In this document: piece by piece, positions 7,889-18,051 of the stretch
How the letters are laid out: every line of letters starts with the position of its first letter
Position numbering within the stretch: position 1 is the first letter of the stretch
Assembly (NCBI GenBank): GCA_040219935.1
Contig: JAVJUA010000048.1
Location: 62,001-126,000 of the forward strand
Reading direction: 5' to 3'
DNA from: UBA7803 sp040219935
Lineage (GTDB): Bacteria; Pseudomonadota; Gammaproteobacteria; Pseudomonadales; Azotimanducaceae
Length of the DNA: 64,000 nucleotides
The notes under the pieces: model-generated
The model's input: the letters and a program-made list of their open reading frames with translations, nothing else
Told to the model about the DNA's origin: nothing
Database searches by the model: none
Translations under genes and position numbers: made by a program

Positions 7889-9016
7889 ATGCTGATCGGT
7901 GTGCCTAAAGAGACCTGGCGGGGTGAGCGCCGCGTGGCTCTGGTCCCGCTGACCGTGAAGAAGCTGGTGAATGCCGGATTCGAGGTCGCCATCGAGTCCG
8001 GGGCCGGCGCGGTTGCGGGATACACGGACGAAGCCTACCGGGAAGCCGGCGCGCGCGTCGGCGACGACCGCGCCGGGCTGCTGCGCGCCGCCGACATCGT
8101 GCTGCGGGTGCGCAAGCCCGACGCTGCGGAAGTCGAGCTGCTGAAGTCGGGCGCGCTGCATGTCAGCTTTCTCGATCCGTTCAACGAGAAGGCCCTGGTC
8201 GAGAAGCTGGCCGCGCAGGGGGTCACGGCCATCTCCATGGAGATGATTCCGCGCAGCACCCGGGCGCAGAAGATGGATGCCCTGTCCTCCCAGGCCAACC
8301 TGGCGGGATACGTGACCGTCATTCAGGCGGCTTATCACTCTCCCAAGATTCTGCCGATGATGATGACGCCGGCGGGTACCATCGCGCCGGCCAAGGTGTT
8401 CGTCATCGGCGCCGGTGTGGCGGGCCTGCAGGCGATCGCCACCGCCAAACGTCTGGGTGCCCGGGTGGAAGCGTTCGACACCCGCCCCGTGGTGGCCGAG
8501 CAGGTGCAATCGCTGGGCGCGAAGTTCGTGCAGATCGACCTGGGCGATACCGGCCAGACCGAACAGGGCTACGCCAGGGAGCTGACGCCGGAGCAGATCG
8601 AGAAGCAGAAGGAAGGTCAGAAGAAGGTCATCGCCGCGTCAGACGTGGTCATCACCACGGCGCAGGTGTTCGGCCGCCCGGCGCCGAAGATCGTGTCCGC
8701 CGACATGGTGCGGGCCATGCAGCCAGGCAGCGTGGTGGTCGACATGGCCGTCGAGACCGGCGGTAACGTCGAAGGGTCGCAGCTCGATGAGGTGGTCGAC
8801 GTCGGTGGTGTGAAGATCATCGGCCAGGGCAACCTGCCCTCTGAGGTGGCCCGCAACGCCAGCGACATGTACTCGAACAACCTCTTCAACCTGATCGACG
8901 AGTTCTGGGAGGCCGACGACAAGCGTCTCGATCTCGATCCGGAAGACGAGATCATTCGCGCCTGCGTGATCACCCGCGACGGCGCCATCGTCAACGAAAC
9001 GATCAAGAAGCTCTAA
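7889..9016 (+). CDS. pntAA: NAD(P) transhydrogenase alpha subunit part 1 (domain I)
   Basis: A 375-residue soluble NAD(H)-binding domain I of proton-translocating transhydrogenase. It begins MLIGVPKETWRGERRVALVP, the standard opening of this alanine-dehydrogenase-related fold. The mobile loop and Rossmann glycines appear as VIGAGVAGLQAIATAKRLGA. The start was chosen at this ATG because a GGGGGG ribosome-binding sequence lies just upstream and the preceding in-frame residues look non-coding. It heads a three-gene operon in the split-alpha arrangement (AA, AB, B) seen in Rhodospirillum and many proteobacteria. The enzyme uses the proton gradient to reduce NADP+ with NADH. Confidence 0.95.
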   Translation: MLIGVPKETWRGERRVALVPLTVKKLVNAGFEVAIESGAGAVAGYTDEAYREAGARVGDDRAGLLRAADIVLRVRKPDAAEVELLKSGALHVSFLDPFNEKALVEKLAAQGVTAISMEMIPRSTRAQKMDALSSQANLAGYVTVIQAAYHSPKILPMMMTPAGTIAPAKVFVIGAGVAGLQAIATAKRLGARVEAFDTRPVVAEQVQSLGAKFVQIDLGDTGQTEQGYARELTPEQIEKQKEGQKKVIAASDVVITTAQVFGRPAPKIVSADMVRAMQPGSVVVDMAVETGGNVEGSQLDEVVDVGGVKIIGQGNLPSEVARNASDMYSNNLFNLIDEFWEADDKRLDLDPEDEIIRACVITRDGAIVNETIKKL

Positions 9017-9026
9017 GGGGGAAATT

Positions 9027-9328
9027 ATGGAAGCGGTACTTCTCGGGCTGGTGTTGATGCTGTCCATCTTCCTCGGCTTCGAACTGATCTCCAAGGTGCC
9101 GGCAACGCTGCACACGCCGCTGATGTCCGGCGCCAACGCCATCTCCGGCATCACCCTGGTGGGGGCATTGACCTCCGCCGGTGCGGGCCACGCCGGCATC
9201 GCCACCACGCTGGGCGTTCTGGCCACGGCCTTCGCGACCATCAACGTGGTGGGCGGCTACCTGGTGACGCACCGCATGCTGGGCATGTTCAAGAAGAAGG
9301 ATGCGCCGGCGCAGACGGGAGGCAAGTC

Positions 9329-9332
<4 letters not shown>
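9027..9332 (+). CDS. pntAB: NAD(P) transhydrogenase alpha subunit part 2
   Basis: A 101-residue membrane protein carrying the first helices of domain II. Three to four hydrophobic segments cover about residues 3-20, 38-58 and 60-82, with the typical GFELISKVPATLHTPLMSG segment between them. A GGGGG sequence lies seven bases before the ATG. It ends in a short charged tail, and its stop overlaps the pntB start (ATGA), consistent with stoichiometric translation of the membrane complex. Confidence 0.95.
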
Positions 9333-10690
<1,358 letters not shown>

Positions 10691-10710
10691 CGAGCTCGGC
10701 CCCTTTGCCG

Positions 10711-10730
10711 GCGGCCCCGGACGGGGCCGC
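10711..10730. terminator. GC hairpin between convergent genes
   Basis: GCGGCCCC at 10711-10718 pairs perfectly with GGGGCCGC at 10723-10730 around the loop GGAC. It lies between the pntB stop and the stop of the convergent TPR/TonB gene, where a bidirectional terminator would be expected. There is no U-tract on either strand, so intrinsic termination would be weak. Confidence 0.45.
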
Positions 10731-10735
10731 TTGGC

Positions 10736-12133
10736 TCAACCCTCGAACGTGACGCGCACCGCCACCCGGACCGGAATCGGGCGGCCGCGCTCGATCACCG
10801 GCTCGAAGCGCCAGCCGCGCACGGCGGCCACGGCGGCCCGCTGAAAGTAATCCCGGGGAGTGCCCACCACTTCGATGTCGCGAACGTCGCCGGTCTCGGT
10901 GACCGTGAGCTGCAGATCCACCGAGCCGGACACGCCGGTGGGCGCCGTTCGCGGATAGGCCGGCGGCGTCTGGCGAACCGGCGTGAGCTGTGAAATCGGA
11001 TACAGGCTGTCGAAGCGGCCAGCCTGAGCATCCAGCAGCCGCTGCCGGTAGGCGGCTTCTTCCCGCAGCTCGGCAACGATGGCGGCGTTGGCGCCAGCCT
11101 GCTGCGCCGCATCGAGATGGGCGAGCGTGGCGGCCATGTCGTTGGACGACAGCAGGGTCCGCGCCCGGTCCACCAGGCCGCCGCGCACCAGCTCGAGACC
11201 GCGGCGGGCGGCCGCGGACTCGGCGTCGATCTGCAGCACCCGCTGATAGAGCGTGAAGGCGTTGGGCGAGGCCGGCGGCATGAGCCGGTCGGCTTCCAGC
11301 GCCTCGGCGGCCTCGGTCAGCCAGGCCCGCACCTGCTCCGTTTCCTCGCTCGCCTGCAGGTTGCGCTCGGCCTGCTCCAGCGACGACAGGCCCGGCGCGT
11401 TCGGATCGATGGCCTTGACCCGCTGCAGGTGGGCCTTGGCCTGGTCGACGTTGCCGGCGAACAGGGCAGACTCGGCGTTGGCTACGGCCCGTTGAACCAC
11501 CGAATCGAGCCCCTGCCGGGCGGCGTCGTTGCCCGGGTCGATGGCGAGTACCTGGCGATAGGTCTCGGCGGCGTTCTCCCCCGCCGGCTCGGTGAGCCGG
11601 CCGGCCGCGTACAGGGCGACGGCCTGATTCAGCAGCGCTTCGACCCGTTGCAGGCGCGTGGCACGCGTGCTCACGTCACGCGCGTGGGCGTGATTCGGAT
11701 CGATGTCGAGCACCATGGCCGCGTTGCTGCGGGCCTGGTCGTAGTCACCGTGGAATATGGCGGTCTCGGCCTCGTTGAGCAGATACGCGAGCACCTGGGA
11801 CAGGCCCTGCTGCGCCGCCTCGTCGGCGGCGTCCGCGGCGAGCGCTTCCCGGTAGTAGAACAGGGCGTTGTCCTCCGGCGGGCTGACGATGTCGCCCGCG
11901 GCGAAGGCTGCATCGCCGCGCTGACTCGACGACATGCCATCGGTGGTGATCTGCACCATGGGCGTGCTGAGCACGCGGGTGGTGCCGAGGGCGTCGGCAG
12001 GATCCACCGGCAGCTCCGACTTCACCAGCCACCAGGCCAGCAGCACGGCAATCACGGCCAGCCACGAGGCGATGCCGAAGCTGTCGCCGATGCGCCCGAC
12101 GCCGGGTGTGGCGGCTGCAGCGGTCTGACTCAC
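10736..12133 (-). CDS. TPR-repeat protein with C-terminal TonB domain
   Basis: A 465-residue envelope protein. An N-terminal membrane anchor (about residues 23-37, WLAVIAVLLAWWLV) is followed by five or so tetratricopeptide-like helical repeats (about 75-350), marked by recurring A-L-A-x-D-P-x-N/G patterns. The C-terminal 85 residues form a TonB-type domain (PAYPRTAPTGVSGSVDLQLT...VRGWRFEP). TonB domains contact TonB-dependent outer-membrane receptors, but no exbB or exbD is adjacent. The start is a GTG overlapping the upstream regulator's stop (GTGA). Its operon with a two-component pair suggests a signalling or envelope-assembly role rather than a generic energy transducer. Confidence 0.8.
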   Translation of the reverse strand: MSQTAAAATPGVGRIGDSFGIASWLAVIAVLLAWWLVKSELPVDPADALGTTRVLSTPMVQITTDGMSSSQRGDAAFAAGDIVSPPEDNALFYYREALAADAADEAAQQGLSQVLAYLLNEAETAIFHGDYDQARSNAAMVLDIDPNHAHARDVSTRATRLQRVEALLNQAVALYAAGRLTEPAGENAAETYRQVLAIDPGNDAARQGLDSVVQRAVANAESALFAGNVDQAKAHLQRVKAIDPNAPGLSSLEQAERNLQASEETEQVRAWLTEAAEALEADRLMPPASPNAFTLYQRVLQIDAESAAARRGLELVRGGLVDRARTLLSSNDMAATLAHLDAAQQAGANAAIVAELREEAAYRQRLLDAQAGRFDSLYPISQLTPVRQTPPAYPRTAPTGVSGSVDLQLTVTETGDVRDIEVVGTPRDYFQRAAVAAVRGWRFEPVIERGRPIPVRVAVRVTFEG

Positions 12134-13176
12134 GACGACCTCCCCCCTTCGGCGGCTGCCGAGCGGTCTCGCAGCCGCAGCAGGCGCTCGGAGACGTTGC
12201 GCAGCAGGCCCTCGCCGAACCGGCGCAGCATGCCGGGCGGCGCCACGGCATGCCGGGCCAGCAGCGCCGGATTGCGGACCAGCTCCTGGTGCTTGGCGGC
12301 AGCGGAATCGATCCAGATCGCCGTCTGCCTGGGCTTGATGGGTTTGAGCAGGAAGCGGAACACCTGGCCGCCGTTGATCAGCTCGATCAGGCGGTGGGCG
12401 TCGGAGTGATCGCTGGCAACGATGGTCACCAGCTCGGGAACGTGGTGCTTGAGCTGTGCGGTCAGCTGCTGCACGGCGTCGCCATGCACGGCCATGTCGG
12501 TGATCAGCACGCCGATGGGATGCTGTTCGAGAACGGCCACGGCCTGGTCGATGTCACCGACCACGTGGATGCGGTAGCTCATGCCGAGCGCGCTTTCCAG
12601 TGCCCGGGTGAATACCTTGTCTGCGGAAAGCACCAGCAGCTCGGCGGTGGCCACACGCCGCTTGGGCGGCAGCAGCGGCCAGGGACGGTCGGTGCGGGGG
12701 CGAGCGGCCAAGGCAGCCGGAGCGGCGGCAGGAGCGGCCGGTTCGACCGCGGTGTCTGCCACCGTTCGGGCTTCGGCGGCGGGCATGGCCGACACGCCGG
12801 CCGCCTTCACGGCCAGCGCTACCGTATCGCGCAAGGTGTCTCGAGCGCAGGGCTTGGTGAGGTAGCGGAACACCTCGCCCTCGTTGATGCTGGCCTCGAT
12901 CGCGTCCCGGTCGGCGTAGCCGGTGAGCAGGATGCGCATGGCGCGCGGCGCTCGATCCTTGCACGCCTTCAGCACGTCCACACCCGTCATCCCCGGCATG
13001 CGTTGATCGGAGACGATGACGTCGACGTCGGTGCTGTCCAGCAGCGCCAGGGCTTCCTGCCCGGAGTTGGCCAGGTGCACGTTGTAGTCGCGGCGGAACA
13101 GGGCCCGCATGGAGCTCAGCACTCTGGGCTCGTCGTCGACGAACAGCACGTTGGCGCGTTCTGCAGCCTGCATCAT
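12130..13176 (-). CDS. Response regulator with one intact and one degenerate receiver domain
   Basis: A 348-residue protein with two receiver domains and no recognisable DNA-binding output. Receiver 1 (about residues 8-125) has the acidic pair Asp14/Asp15, phosphoacceptor Asp57 and Lys108. An Ala/Pro-rich linker (about 128-170) follows. Receiver 2 (about 178-290) keeps an Asp at 227 and Lys279, but its acidic pair is reduced to Ser-Ala-Asp (184-186), so it is probably a pseudo-receiver. The last 55 residues are Arg-rich. It is coupled to the upstream histidine kinase by overlapping codons and to the TPR/TonB gene downstream, forming a three-gene operon. Confidence 0.85.
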   Translation of the reverse strand: MMQAAERANVLFVDDEPRVLSSMRALFRRDYNVHLANSGQEALALLDSTDVDVIVSDQRMPGMTGVDVLKACKDRAPRAMRILLTGYADRDAIEASINEGEVFRYLTKPCARDTLRDTVALAVKAAGVSAMPAAEARTVADTAVEPAAPAAAPAALAARPRTDRPWPLLPPKRRVATAELLVLSADKVFTRALESALGMSYRIHVVGDIDQAVAVLEQHPIGVLITDMAVHGDAVQQLTAQLKHHVPELVTIVASDHSDAHRLIELINGGQVFRFLLKPIKPRQTAIWIDSAAAKHQELVRNPALLARHAVAPPGMLRRFGEGLLRNVSERLLRLRDRSAAAEGGRSS

Positions 13177-14987
13177 GCGGCCTCCGCTTCCGGATTGTCC
13201 GCGCCGAGCTCGCCGGCGCCATCCACCGGGAAGCTCAGCGTGATCTGGGTGCCGACGCCGACCCGGGAATCGATGGTCAGCTTGCCGCCGTGCTCGTCCA
13301 TGATCTTGCGGACGATGGACAGGCCGAGGCCGGTGCCCTGGCCAACCGGCTTGGTGGTGAAGAACGGATCGAGCACCCTGTTCAGGTTCTCCTCGGGAAT
13401 GCCGCAGCCGGTGTCACGGATCTCGATGTGCACCCAGCCGTCACCGTCGGCGTAGGTGGCGATCTTCAACACCCCTTTCCCGTCCATGGCCTGCGCGGCG
13501 TTGGTGATGAGATTGATGAACACCTGGTTGACCCGGGACGGTGCGCAGAGGATCTCCGGCACCTCGCGAAGATCGCGCTCTACCTCGATGCCGTACTTGA
13601 GCAGGTTGCGGGTGATGGTAAGCGTCTTCTCGATGCCGTCGCGCACGTCGAAGCGGTCGTAGGTGGCACGATCGAGGCGCGAGAAGTCCTTCAGGCTCTT
13701 CACCAGGGTATCGATGTCGTTCAGACCCTCTGCGCTGTCGGTGGTCAGCGCCGTGACCTCTTCGAGGTTCTCCGTCAGCGCGTCGACGTCGATGGTTGAG
13801 CGCAGCGTGTCCAGCACCGGCTCGATCTGCCGGCGAACCTCGAGGATCGACTCCCGGGTCATGTCGGTGTTGTTCATCACGTACAGCAGCGGCGTGTTGA
13901 TCTCGTGCACCACGCCCGCCACGAGCTGACCGAGCGATGACATCTTCTCGGCCTGCACGAGCTGCACCTGCGACTCCTGGAGCTCCTCGTAGGCATCCTG
14001 CAGCTCCTGCGTACGCTCCCTGACGCGCTCCTCGAGCAGGGTGTGCGAGCGGTTCAGCCAGCGGTTGCTGCGCTGCAGCCGAATGCCGAAGTAGACGAGG
14101 ATCAGCACCAGCATCAGGGTGTAGACGTTGAGCAGCACCCGGGCATCGCTGACCGAGCGCAGCACATACAGGTAGTCGCGGCTCACCGACTCGCGCAGCT
14201 CCTCGATGCGCTCAGGCAGGCTGCTGGCCGCGATCCGGGCGAGATGGCCACTGGTCGCTACGCGCGTGGCGAGCAGCCCGTCGAGCCGGTCGATGAGGTC
14301 GGCCCGCGCCTGTCGCAATGGCGCCGGCGGTATGGTGACCTCGCGCAGGCGCTGCAGCGTCGCCGCTACGGGCCCGGCGTCGCTGCCCACGGTGCGGCGG
14401 ATTCGGTCTTCGGCCTGCTGCAGGCCGGCGAAGGTGCCGTCGGCAGCGGCATCCAGGCCTCGCTGGCGAAGCTGCCGCACCAGCTCACGACCTTCCTGAA
14501 GAATCTGGTCGCGCTCGATGAGGTAGGCGCGCTGCTCGGCGCTGAACGCGCGGACGTCCTCCCCCAGGCCGCGGGCGCCGTCGCCAATGGCAGCCAGGCG
14601 GTCGGAGAGGACGGCGGGTCGCAGCCGCTCGTGAGCGCTCTGGTCGAGTGCGTTGAACAGCGTGAGCGCGGCTTCCCTGGCGCCGCGCAGCGGGCCGTCG
14701 TCGCTGCGGACCATGGTGTCGGCCTGGCCGTCGAGCACGCGAACCGCGTTGTCGAAGGCCAGCTCGAGGGCGCGGAACCGGTCGCTGGGGTCGAGCTCGA
14801 GGCCGTCGGCGGTGACCGCTTCCGACTGCATGGCCGTTGCCAGCTCGCGCAGCTCCCGCAGCGTGTGATCGATCACGCGCTGCTGGCGGTCGTCGCCGCC
14901 GCTGGACACCAGCAGCAGGATGCCCAGCAGGGTGAGTGCCAGCACCATGCCCAGCGTGTTGATGACCAGCCTCAGCCTCGCTCCCAT
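13173..14987 (-). CDS. Membrane sensor histidine kinase
   Basis: A 604-residue kinase. Membrane segments at about residues 8-28 and 287-303 enclose a 250-residue helical periplasmic sensor. A coiled coil (about 312-350, LLEERVRERTQELQ) leads into the dimerisation domain with phosphoacceptor His361 in VVHEINTPL. The ATPase domain has the N-box FINLITNAAQAMDG, G1 DTGCGIPEE and G2 GQGTGLGLSIVRKI. HEINTPL-type H-boxes belong to a kinase group often paired with multi-receiver regulators, which fits the next gene. First gene of the operon; a 10-bp palindrome lies about 50 bases upstream. Confidence 0.9.
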   Translation of the reverse strand: MGARLRLVINTLGMVLALTLLGILLLVSSGGDDRQQRVIDHTLRELRELATAMQSEAVTADGLELDPSDRFRALELAFDNAVRVLDGQADTMVRSDDGPLRGAREAALTLFNALDQSAHERLRPAVLSDRLAAIGDGARGLGEDVRAFSAEQRAYLIERDQILQEGRELVRQLRQRGLDAAADGTFAGLQQAEDRIRRTVGSDAGPVAATLQRLREVTIPPAPLRQARADLIDRLDGLLATRVATSGHLARIAASSLPERIEELRESVSRDYLYVLRSVSDARVLLNVYTLMLVLILVYFGIRLQRSNRWLNRSHTLLEERVRERTQELQDAYEELQESQVQLVQAEKMSSLGQLVAGVVHEINTPLLYVMNNTDMTRESILEVRRQIEPVLDTLRSTIDVDALTENLEEVTALTTDSAEGLNDIDTLVKSLKDFSRLDRATYDRFDVRDGIEKTLTITRNLLKYGIEVERDLREVPEILCAPSRVNQVFINLITNAAQAMDGKGVLKIATYADGDGWVHIEIRDTGCGIPEENLNRVLDPFFTTKPVGQGTGLGLSIVRKIMDEHGGKLTIDSRVGVGTQITLSFPVDGAGELGADNPEAEAA

Positions 14988-15036
14988 GCGTGAGCACCCG
15001 GAAACCCATTCAGACTCTTGGAGCGTAGCGCGGGAT

Positions 15037-15046
15037 CGGGTACCCG
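15037..15046. promoter_or_regulatory. 10-bp palindrome upstream of the histidine kinase gene
   Basis: CGGGTACCCG is a perfect palindrome in the 121-base gap between the sulfatase stop and the kinase start. Its flanks (GCGG-GAT and TCG-CGG) are partly symmetric too. The position suits an operator controlling the kinase operon. I see nothing else of note in this gap. Confidence 0.25.
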
Positions 15047-15108
15047 TCGCGGTGGAGAGCCCGCCGCAGATGCGAACCCCATCACGAATCGGTGGGTCGG
15101 AGGCTGCC

Positions 15109-16635
15109 TCAGCCGATGCCCAGGCGCTGGAACTGATCAGCGGGCGCGGCCACGTCGGTCAGGGCGGCGTGCAGCAGCTCGAGCATGCGCCGCTCTTCGG
15201 GGCCGCCGCGCCGGTCGACGATCTCACCGGGGTCTTCCCGAAGATCGTACAGGCAGTGGCGGTCGGGACGCTGGCCCATGCACCAGTAGGGCAGCCGGTC
15301 GCCGGCAGCGAAGGGCTGACGCAGCACGGGCACCTGGCTGCCCGGCATGAAGTCGATGGCCGCACGCCGGTCCGGCTTCGGCAGCTTGAGCTCGGGCATG
15401 CCGTGCACGGGCATGGTGGACCAGCGGTTCGACCACAGCGACAACGGCATGTTGTCCTCTCGCACCGGGGAACGGGCGTACTTCCACTGGCCATCGATCA
15501 CGTGCACCCAGCGGCCGTAGACGCCGGCCAGCAGCCAGTCGCGCACCGATCGCGTCTCGCCGCGCAGCAGCGGCAGCAGGGAGCGGCCGTGGGTGACGTG
15601 GTCGGGCCGCACGCCGAACAGGTCGCACAGCGTCGCGTGCAGATCGACGCTGGTGGTGAGGGCATCGCAGCTGCCGGCGGCGACGCCGGGCAGGTGGATG
15701 AGCAGCGGGATGTGGCCGAGCGGCTGGTACATGGGCACGCCCGGCTTGCCGAAGATGTCGCGCTCGCCCAGGTAGTGACCGTGATCGGTGCAGACGATGA
15801 CGGCGGTGTCGTCCCACAGCCCGTCGGCGTCGAGCCGGTCCAGCAGCCGCCCGAACCAGTGATCGATCATCGACAGCTTCGAGCCGTAGTTGGCGCGCAC
15901 GTGCCGCGCCTGACGCGCCGTGAGCGTGCCGCGCTCGACGGTCTTCACCGAGTACGGCGGCCAGATCAGCAGCTCGTCGTTCCAGTCCGGGTCATAGCGG
16001 TTGGCCCACGGCGCCGGCGTGTCGAACGGCTCGTGAGGATCGAACTCATCGACGAACAGCAGGAACCGTTCGTGGGCGTGCGCGTTGTCCTCGAGCCATG
16101 CCGCGGCGGTGTGCATGGTGCGTGGCCCCGGGAAGTCGAGCTCGGTTCGAAACCAGGTGCGGGAAACGTCGTAGTAGCGTCCGTGCCCCGACGCGCTGGG
16201 CAGCGCCGGCGTGCCCAGCCAGCTCGGGTCGGGGCGCGTCTTCCAGGGGTCGTTCTCGTGGCCGCGCACGTACTCCCAGCCGCGGAACTCGGTGTGGTAG
16301 TTCTCACCGCCGGTCTCGAACAGATGCGGATGGTCGCTGACCAGCATGGTGGTCACGCCGGCCTGCCGCAGCGGCTCGGTGATGGCGCTTTCCCACAGCT
16401 CGATGGAGCCCCATGGGCGCCACAGGAAGTCCATGGCCCCCACCAGGATGTCGTGGCGCGCCGGCATGCACGGCAGCGACCCGGCGTAGTGATTGTCGAA
16501 GCGGACCGCGCGGCGGGCGAATCGGTCCAGATTGGGGGTATCGAACTCGCTGCCGCCGTAACAGCCGAGCATGTGCCGGTTGAGGCTGTCCAGCAGCACC
16601 ACCACCGCGTGGCGCGGCGCGGCGCCGGCGGTCAT
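15109..16635 (-). CDS. Sulfatase-family hydrolase
   Basis: A 508-residue alkaline-phosphatase-fold hydrolase. The N-terminal strand ends in VVVLLDSLNRHMLGCYGG, with a metal-binding Asp. Cys56 lies in CMPAR, the C-x-P-x-R motif that sulfatase maturases convert to formylglycine. A second metal site reads CTDHGHYLGE. The family cleaves sulfate esters and, in close relatives, phosphonate or phosphate monoesters; the substrate is not determined. There is no signal peptide, so it is probably cytoplasmic. It follows the MarR gene by four bases and is probably co-transcribed. No maturase gene is in the window. Confidence 0.85.
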   Translation of the reverse strand: MTAGAAPRHAVVVLLDSLNRHMLGCYGGSEFDTPNLDRFARRAVRFDNHYAGSLPCMPARHDILVGAMDFLWRPWGSIELWESAITEPLRQAGVTTMLVSDHPHLFETGGENYHTEFRGWEYVRGHENDPWKTRPDPSWLGTPALPSASGHGRYYDVSRTWFRTELDFPGPRTMHTAAAWLEDNAHAHERFLLFVDEFDPHEPFDTPAPWANRYDPDWNDELLIWPPYSVKTVERGTLTARQARHVRANYGSKLSMIDHWFGRLLDRLDADGLWDDTAVIVCTDHGHYLGERDIFGKPGVPMYQPLGHIPLLIHLPGVAAGSCDALTTSVDLHATLCDLFGVRPDHVTHGRSLLPLLRGETRSVRDWLLAGVYGRWVHVIDGQWKYARSPVREDNMPLSLWSNRWSTMPVHGMPELKLPKPDRRAAIDFMPGSQVPVLRQPFAAGDRLPYWCMGQRPDRHCLYDLREDPGEIVDRRGGPEERRMLELLHAALTDVAAPADQFQRLGIG

Positions 16636-16639
16636 CGCC

Positions 16640-17128
16640 TCACTCCGGCGCGGCGCGCTGGGCGACCGTGCGCTTGCGGCCCCGCGGATGCTGGCCGCCG
16701 ATCACGGCGCCCCAGTCGGCGGTGAGCGCGTTGCGCAGGTGGCGTACGGCGTCGTAGCCGAGACGCATGGCCAGGGCCTGCTCCGCCTGACGCAGGCTGG
16801 ACAGCGCGGCGTTGATGAGCTGCGAGCCGCTCTCGCTGAATACGATACGATTGGCCCTGCGGTCTTCGGGATCGGGCAGCTGGGTCACCAGCCCGTCGCG
16901 TTCGAGCTCGTTGATCTGCTGCTGGATGGCCTGGCGGCTGACCCCGAGCACGCGGGCCAGCTCGGCGGCGCGGGTGATGCCGTTGGAGATGTTGATGAGA
17001 ATCATGGTCTGGGTGCGGGTGCGGGGCTGGTAGCCTGCCTGCACCAGGCCGTTCTGCAGGCTCTCGTCCATCCAGTAGTAAGCGCGCAGCAGGCCGCGCA
17101 TGAGCACTTCGGGGGGTTGGTCTTCCAT
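16640..17128 (-). CDS. MarR-family transcriptional regulator
   Basis: A 162-residue winged-helix regulator. The helix-turn-helix reads AAELARVLGVSRQAIQQQINELERDG (about residues 53-78), followed by the wing with DPEDRRANRIV, the D-x-R-x-x-x-x-x signature of MarR proteins. Such proteins are usually repressors released by small aromatic ligands. It is transcribed divergently from a nitroreductase, and a palindrome directly before that gene is a good operator candidate. The sulfatase is downstream in the same direction, so the regulator may control both units. Confidence 0.88.
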   Translation of the reverse strand: MEDQPPEVLMRGLLRAYYWMDESLQNGLVQAGYQPRTRTQTMILINISNGITRAAELARVLGVSRQAIQQQINELERDGLVTQLPDPEDRRANRIVFSESGSQLINAALSSLRQAEQALAMRLGYDAVRHLRNALTADWGAVIGGQHPRGRKRTVAQRAAPE

Positions 17129-17238
17129 GTCGAACCTGCCTTGCTTGATGCAGCGTCGGTTGAGCGGATGGTCGCGCAGCGGCGTCCGGCCGCGGGCTGC
17201 CGCCGGGACTTGAGGAGGCCATTCTCCGATAAAGGCAA

Positions 17239-17250
17239 GTTACTAGCAAC
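17239..17250. promoter_or_regulatory. Palindromic operator candidate before nitroreductase
   Basis: GTTACTAGCAAC is a 12-base inverted repeat of the form GTTnCTAGnAAC, with 10 of 12 bases symmetric. It ends 12 bases before the nitroreductase ATG, in the divergent gap shared with the MarR gene. MarR proteins bind short palindromes of this size, and binding here would block the ribosome-binding or early transcribed region. The pattern is seen; the binding protein is inferred from the context. Confidence 0.5.
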
Positions 17251-17262
17251 CAGGAATGCATC

Positions 17263-17928
17263 ATGGAACTCTACGACGTCATGCACACCACGTTCGCCGC
17301 TCGGGACTTCACTGCCGATCCGGTGCCCGACGACGTGATCCACGCCATCCTCGATCACGCCCGCTTCGCGCCCAGCGGCGGCAACCGCCAGGGCTGGCGG
17401 GTGATCGTCATTCGCGAGCCGTCGACCCGGGCTGCGCTGGTGCCGATGATGCGGCCGGCTGCCCAGCGCTACTTCGCCCAGGTGCGGGCCGGTGAGGCAC
17501 CCTGGAACACCGTTCACCCCACACGTCTCAGCGCCGACCAGATCGCGGCGACCGAGCCACCCAGCGGCTTCCTCGAGCGCCTCGCCAACGCGCCGGTGCT
17601 GCTGCTGGTGCTGGTGGATCTGGCGGTGGTGGCGTCCTTCGATGCCGAGCTGCCGCGGGTGGGCGTGATCTCGGGCGCTTCGGTGTATCCGTTCGTATGG
17701 AACATCCTGCTGGCCGCGCGCAACGAGGGCTACGGCGGCACGCCCACCACCTTCGTGGCGGCCCGCGAGCACGAGCTCCGGTCGCTGCTCGGCATTCCGG
17801 AGCAGATGGCCGTGGCCGCCCTCATACCCCTGGGCCGGCCGGTCAAGCAGCTCACGCGGCTGAAGCGCCGCCCGGTGTCCGAGTTCGCGATGCTGGAGCG
17901 GTGGGACGGCGCCCGGTTGGGCGGCTGA
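17263..17928 (+). CDS. Nitroreductase-family flavoprotein
   Basis: A 221-residue FMN-dependent oxidoreductase. The N-terminal R/A-x-R-D-F and RFAPSGGNRQGWRVIVI stretch (about residues 35-50) binds the flavin phosphate, and GGTPTTFVAAREHELRSLLG near residue 160 is the usual C-terminal part. Members reduce nitroaromatics, quinones or enones with NAD(P)H, but many have unknown substrates. Divergence from a MarR regulator, with an operator-like palindrome in between, suggests induction by an aromatic or electrophilic compound. A CAGGA sequence lies eight bases before the ATG. Confidence 0.88.
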   Translation: MELYDVMHTTFAARDFTADPVPDDVIHAILDHARFAPSGGNRQGWRVIVIREPSTRAALVPMMRPAAQRYFAQVRAGEAPWNTVHPTRLSADQIAATEPPSGFLERLANAPVLLLVLVDLAVVASFDAELPRVGVISGASVYPFVWNILLAARNEGYGGTPTTFVAAREHELRSLLGIPEQMAVAALIPLGRPVKQLTRLKRRPVSEFAMLERWDGARLGG

Positions 17929-17964
17929 CCGTCTCGCGCTGCGGCGGCCCCACCTGCCGCCTTG

Positions 17965-17984
17965 GCGGCGGCCTCAGCCGCCGC
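17965..17984 (+). terminator. GC hairpin after nitroreductase gene
   Basis: GCGGCGGC at 17965-17972 pairs perfectly with GCCGCCGC at 17977-17984 around CTCA. It starts 36 bases after the nitroreductase stop and before the ribosome-binding site of the CoxG gene, so it could end the first transcript. No run of T follows, so termination may be partial. Confidence 0.4.
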
Positions 17985-18051
17985 TCTGCGGCGGCCCGTT
18001 GCCCGCCCAACCCAATCGTGCGAACCTTCTTCGCGGGAGAAGGGAGGACGC

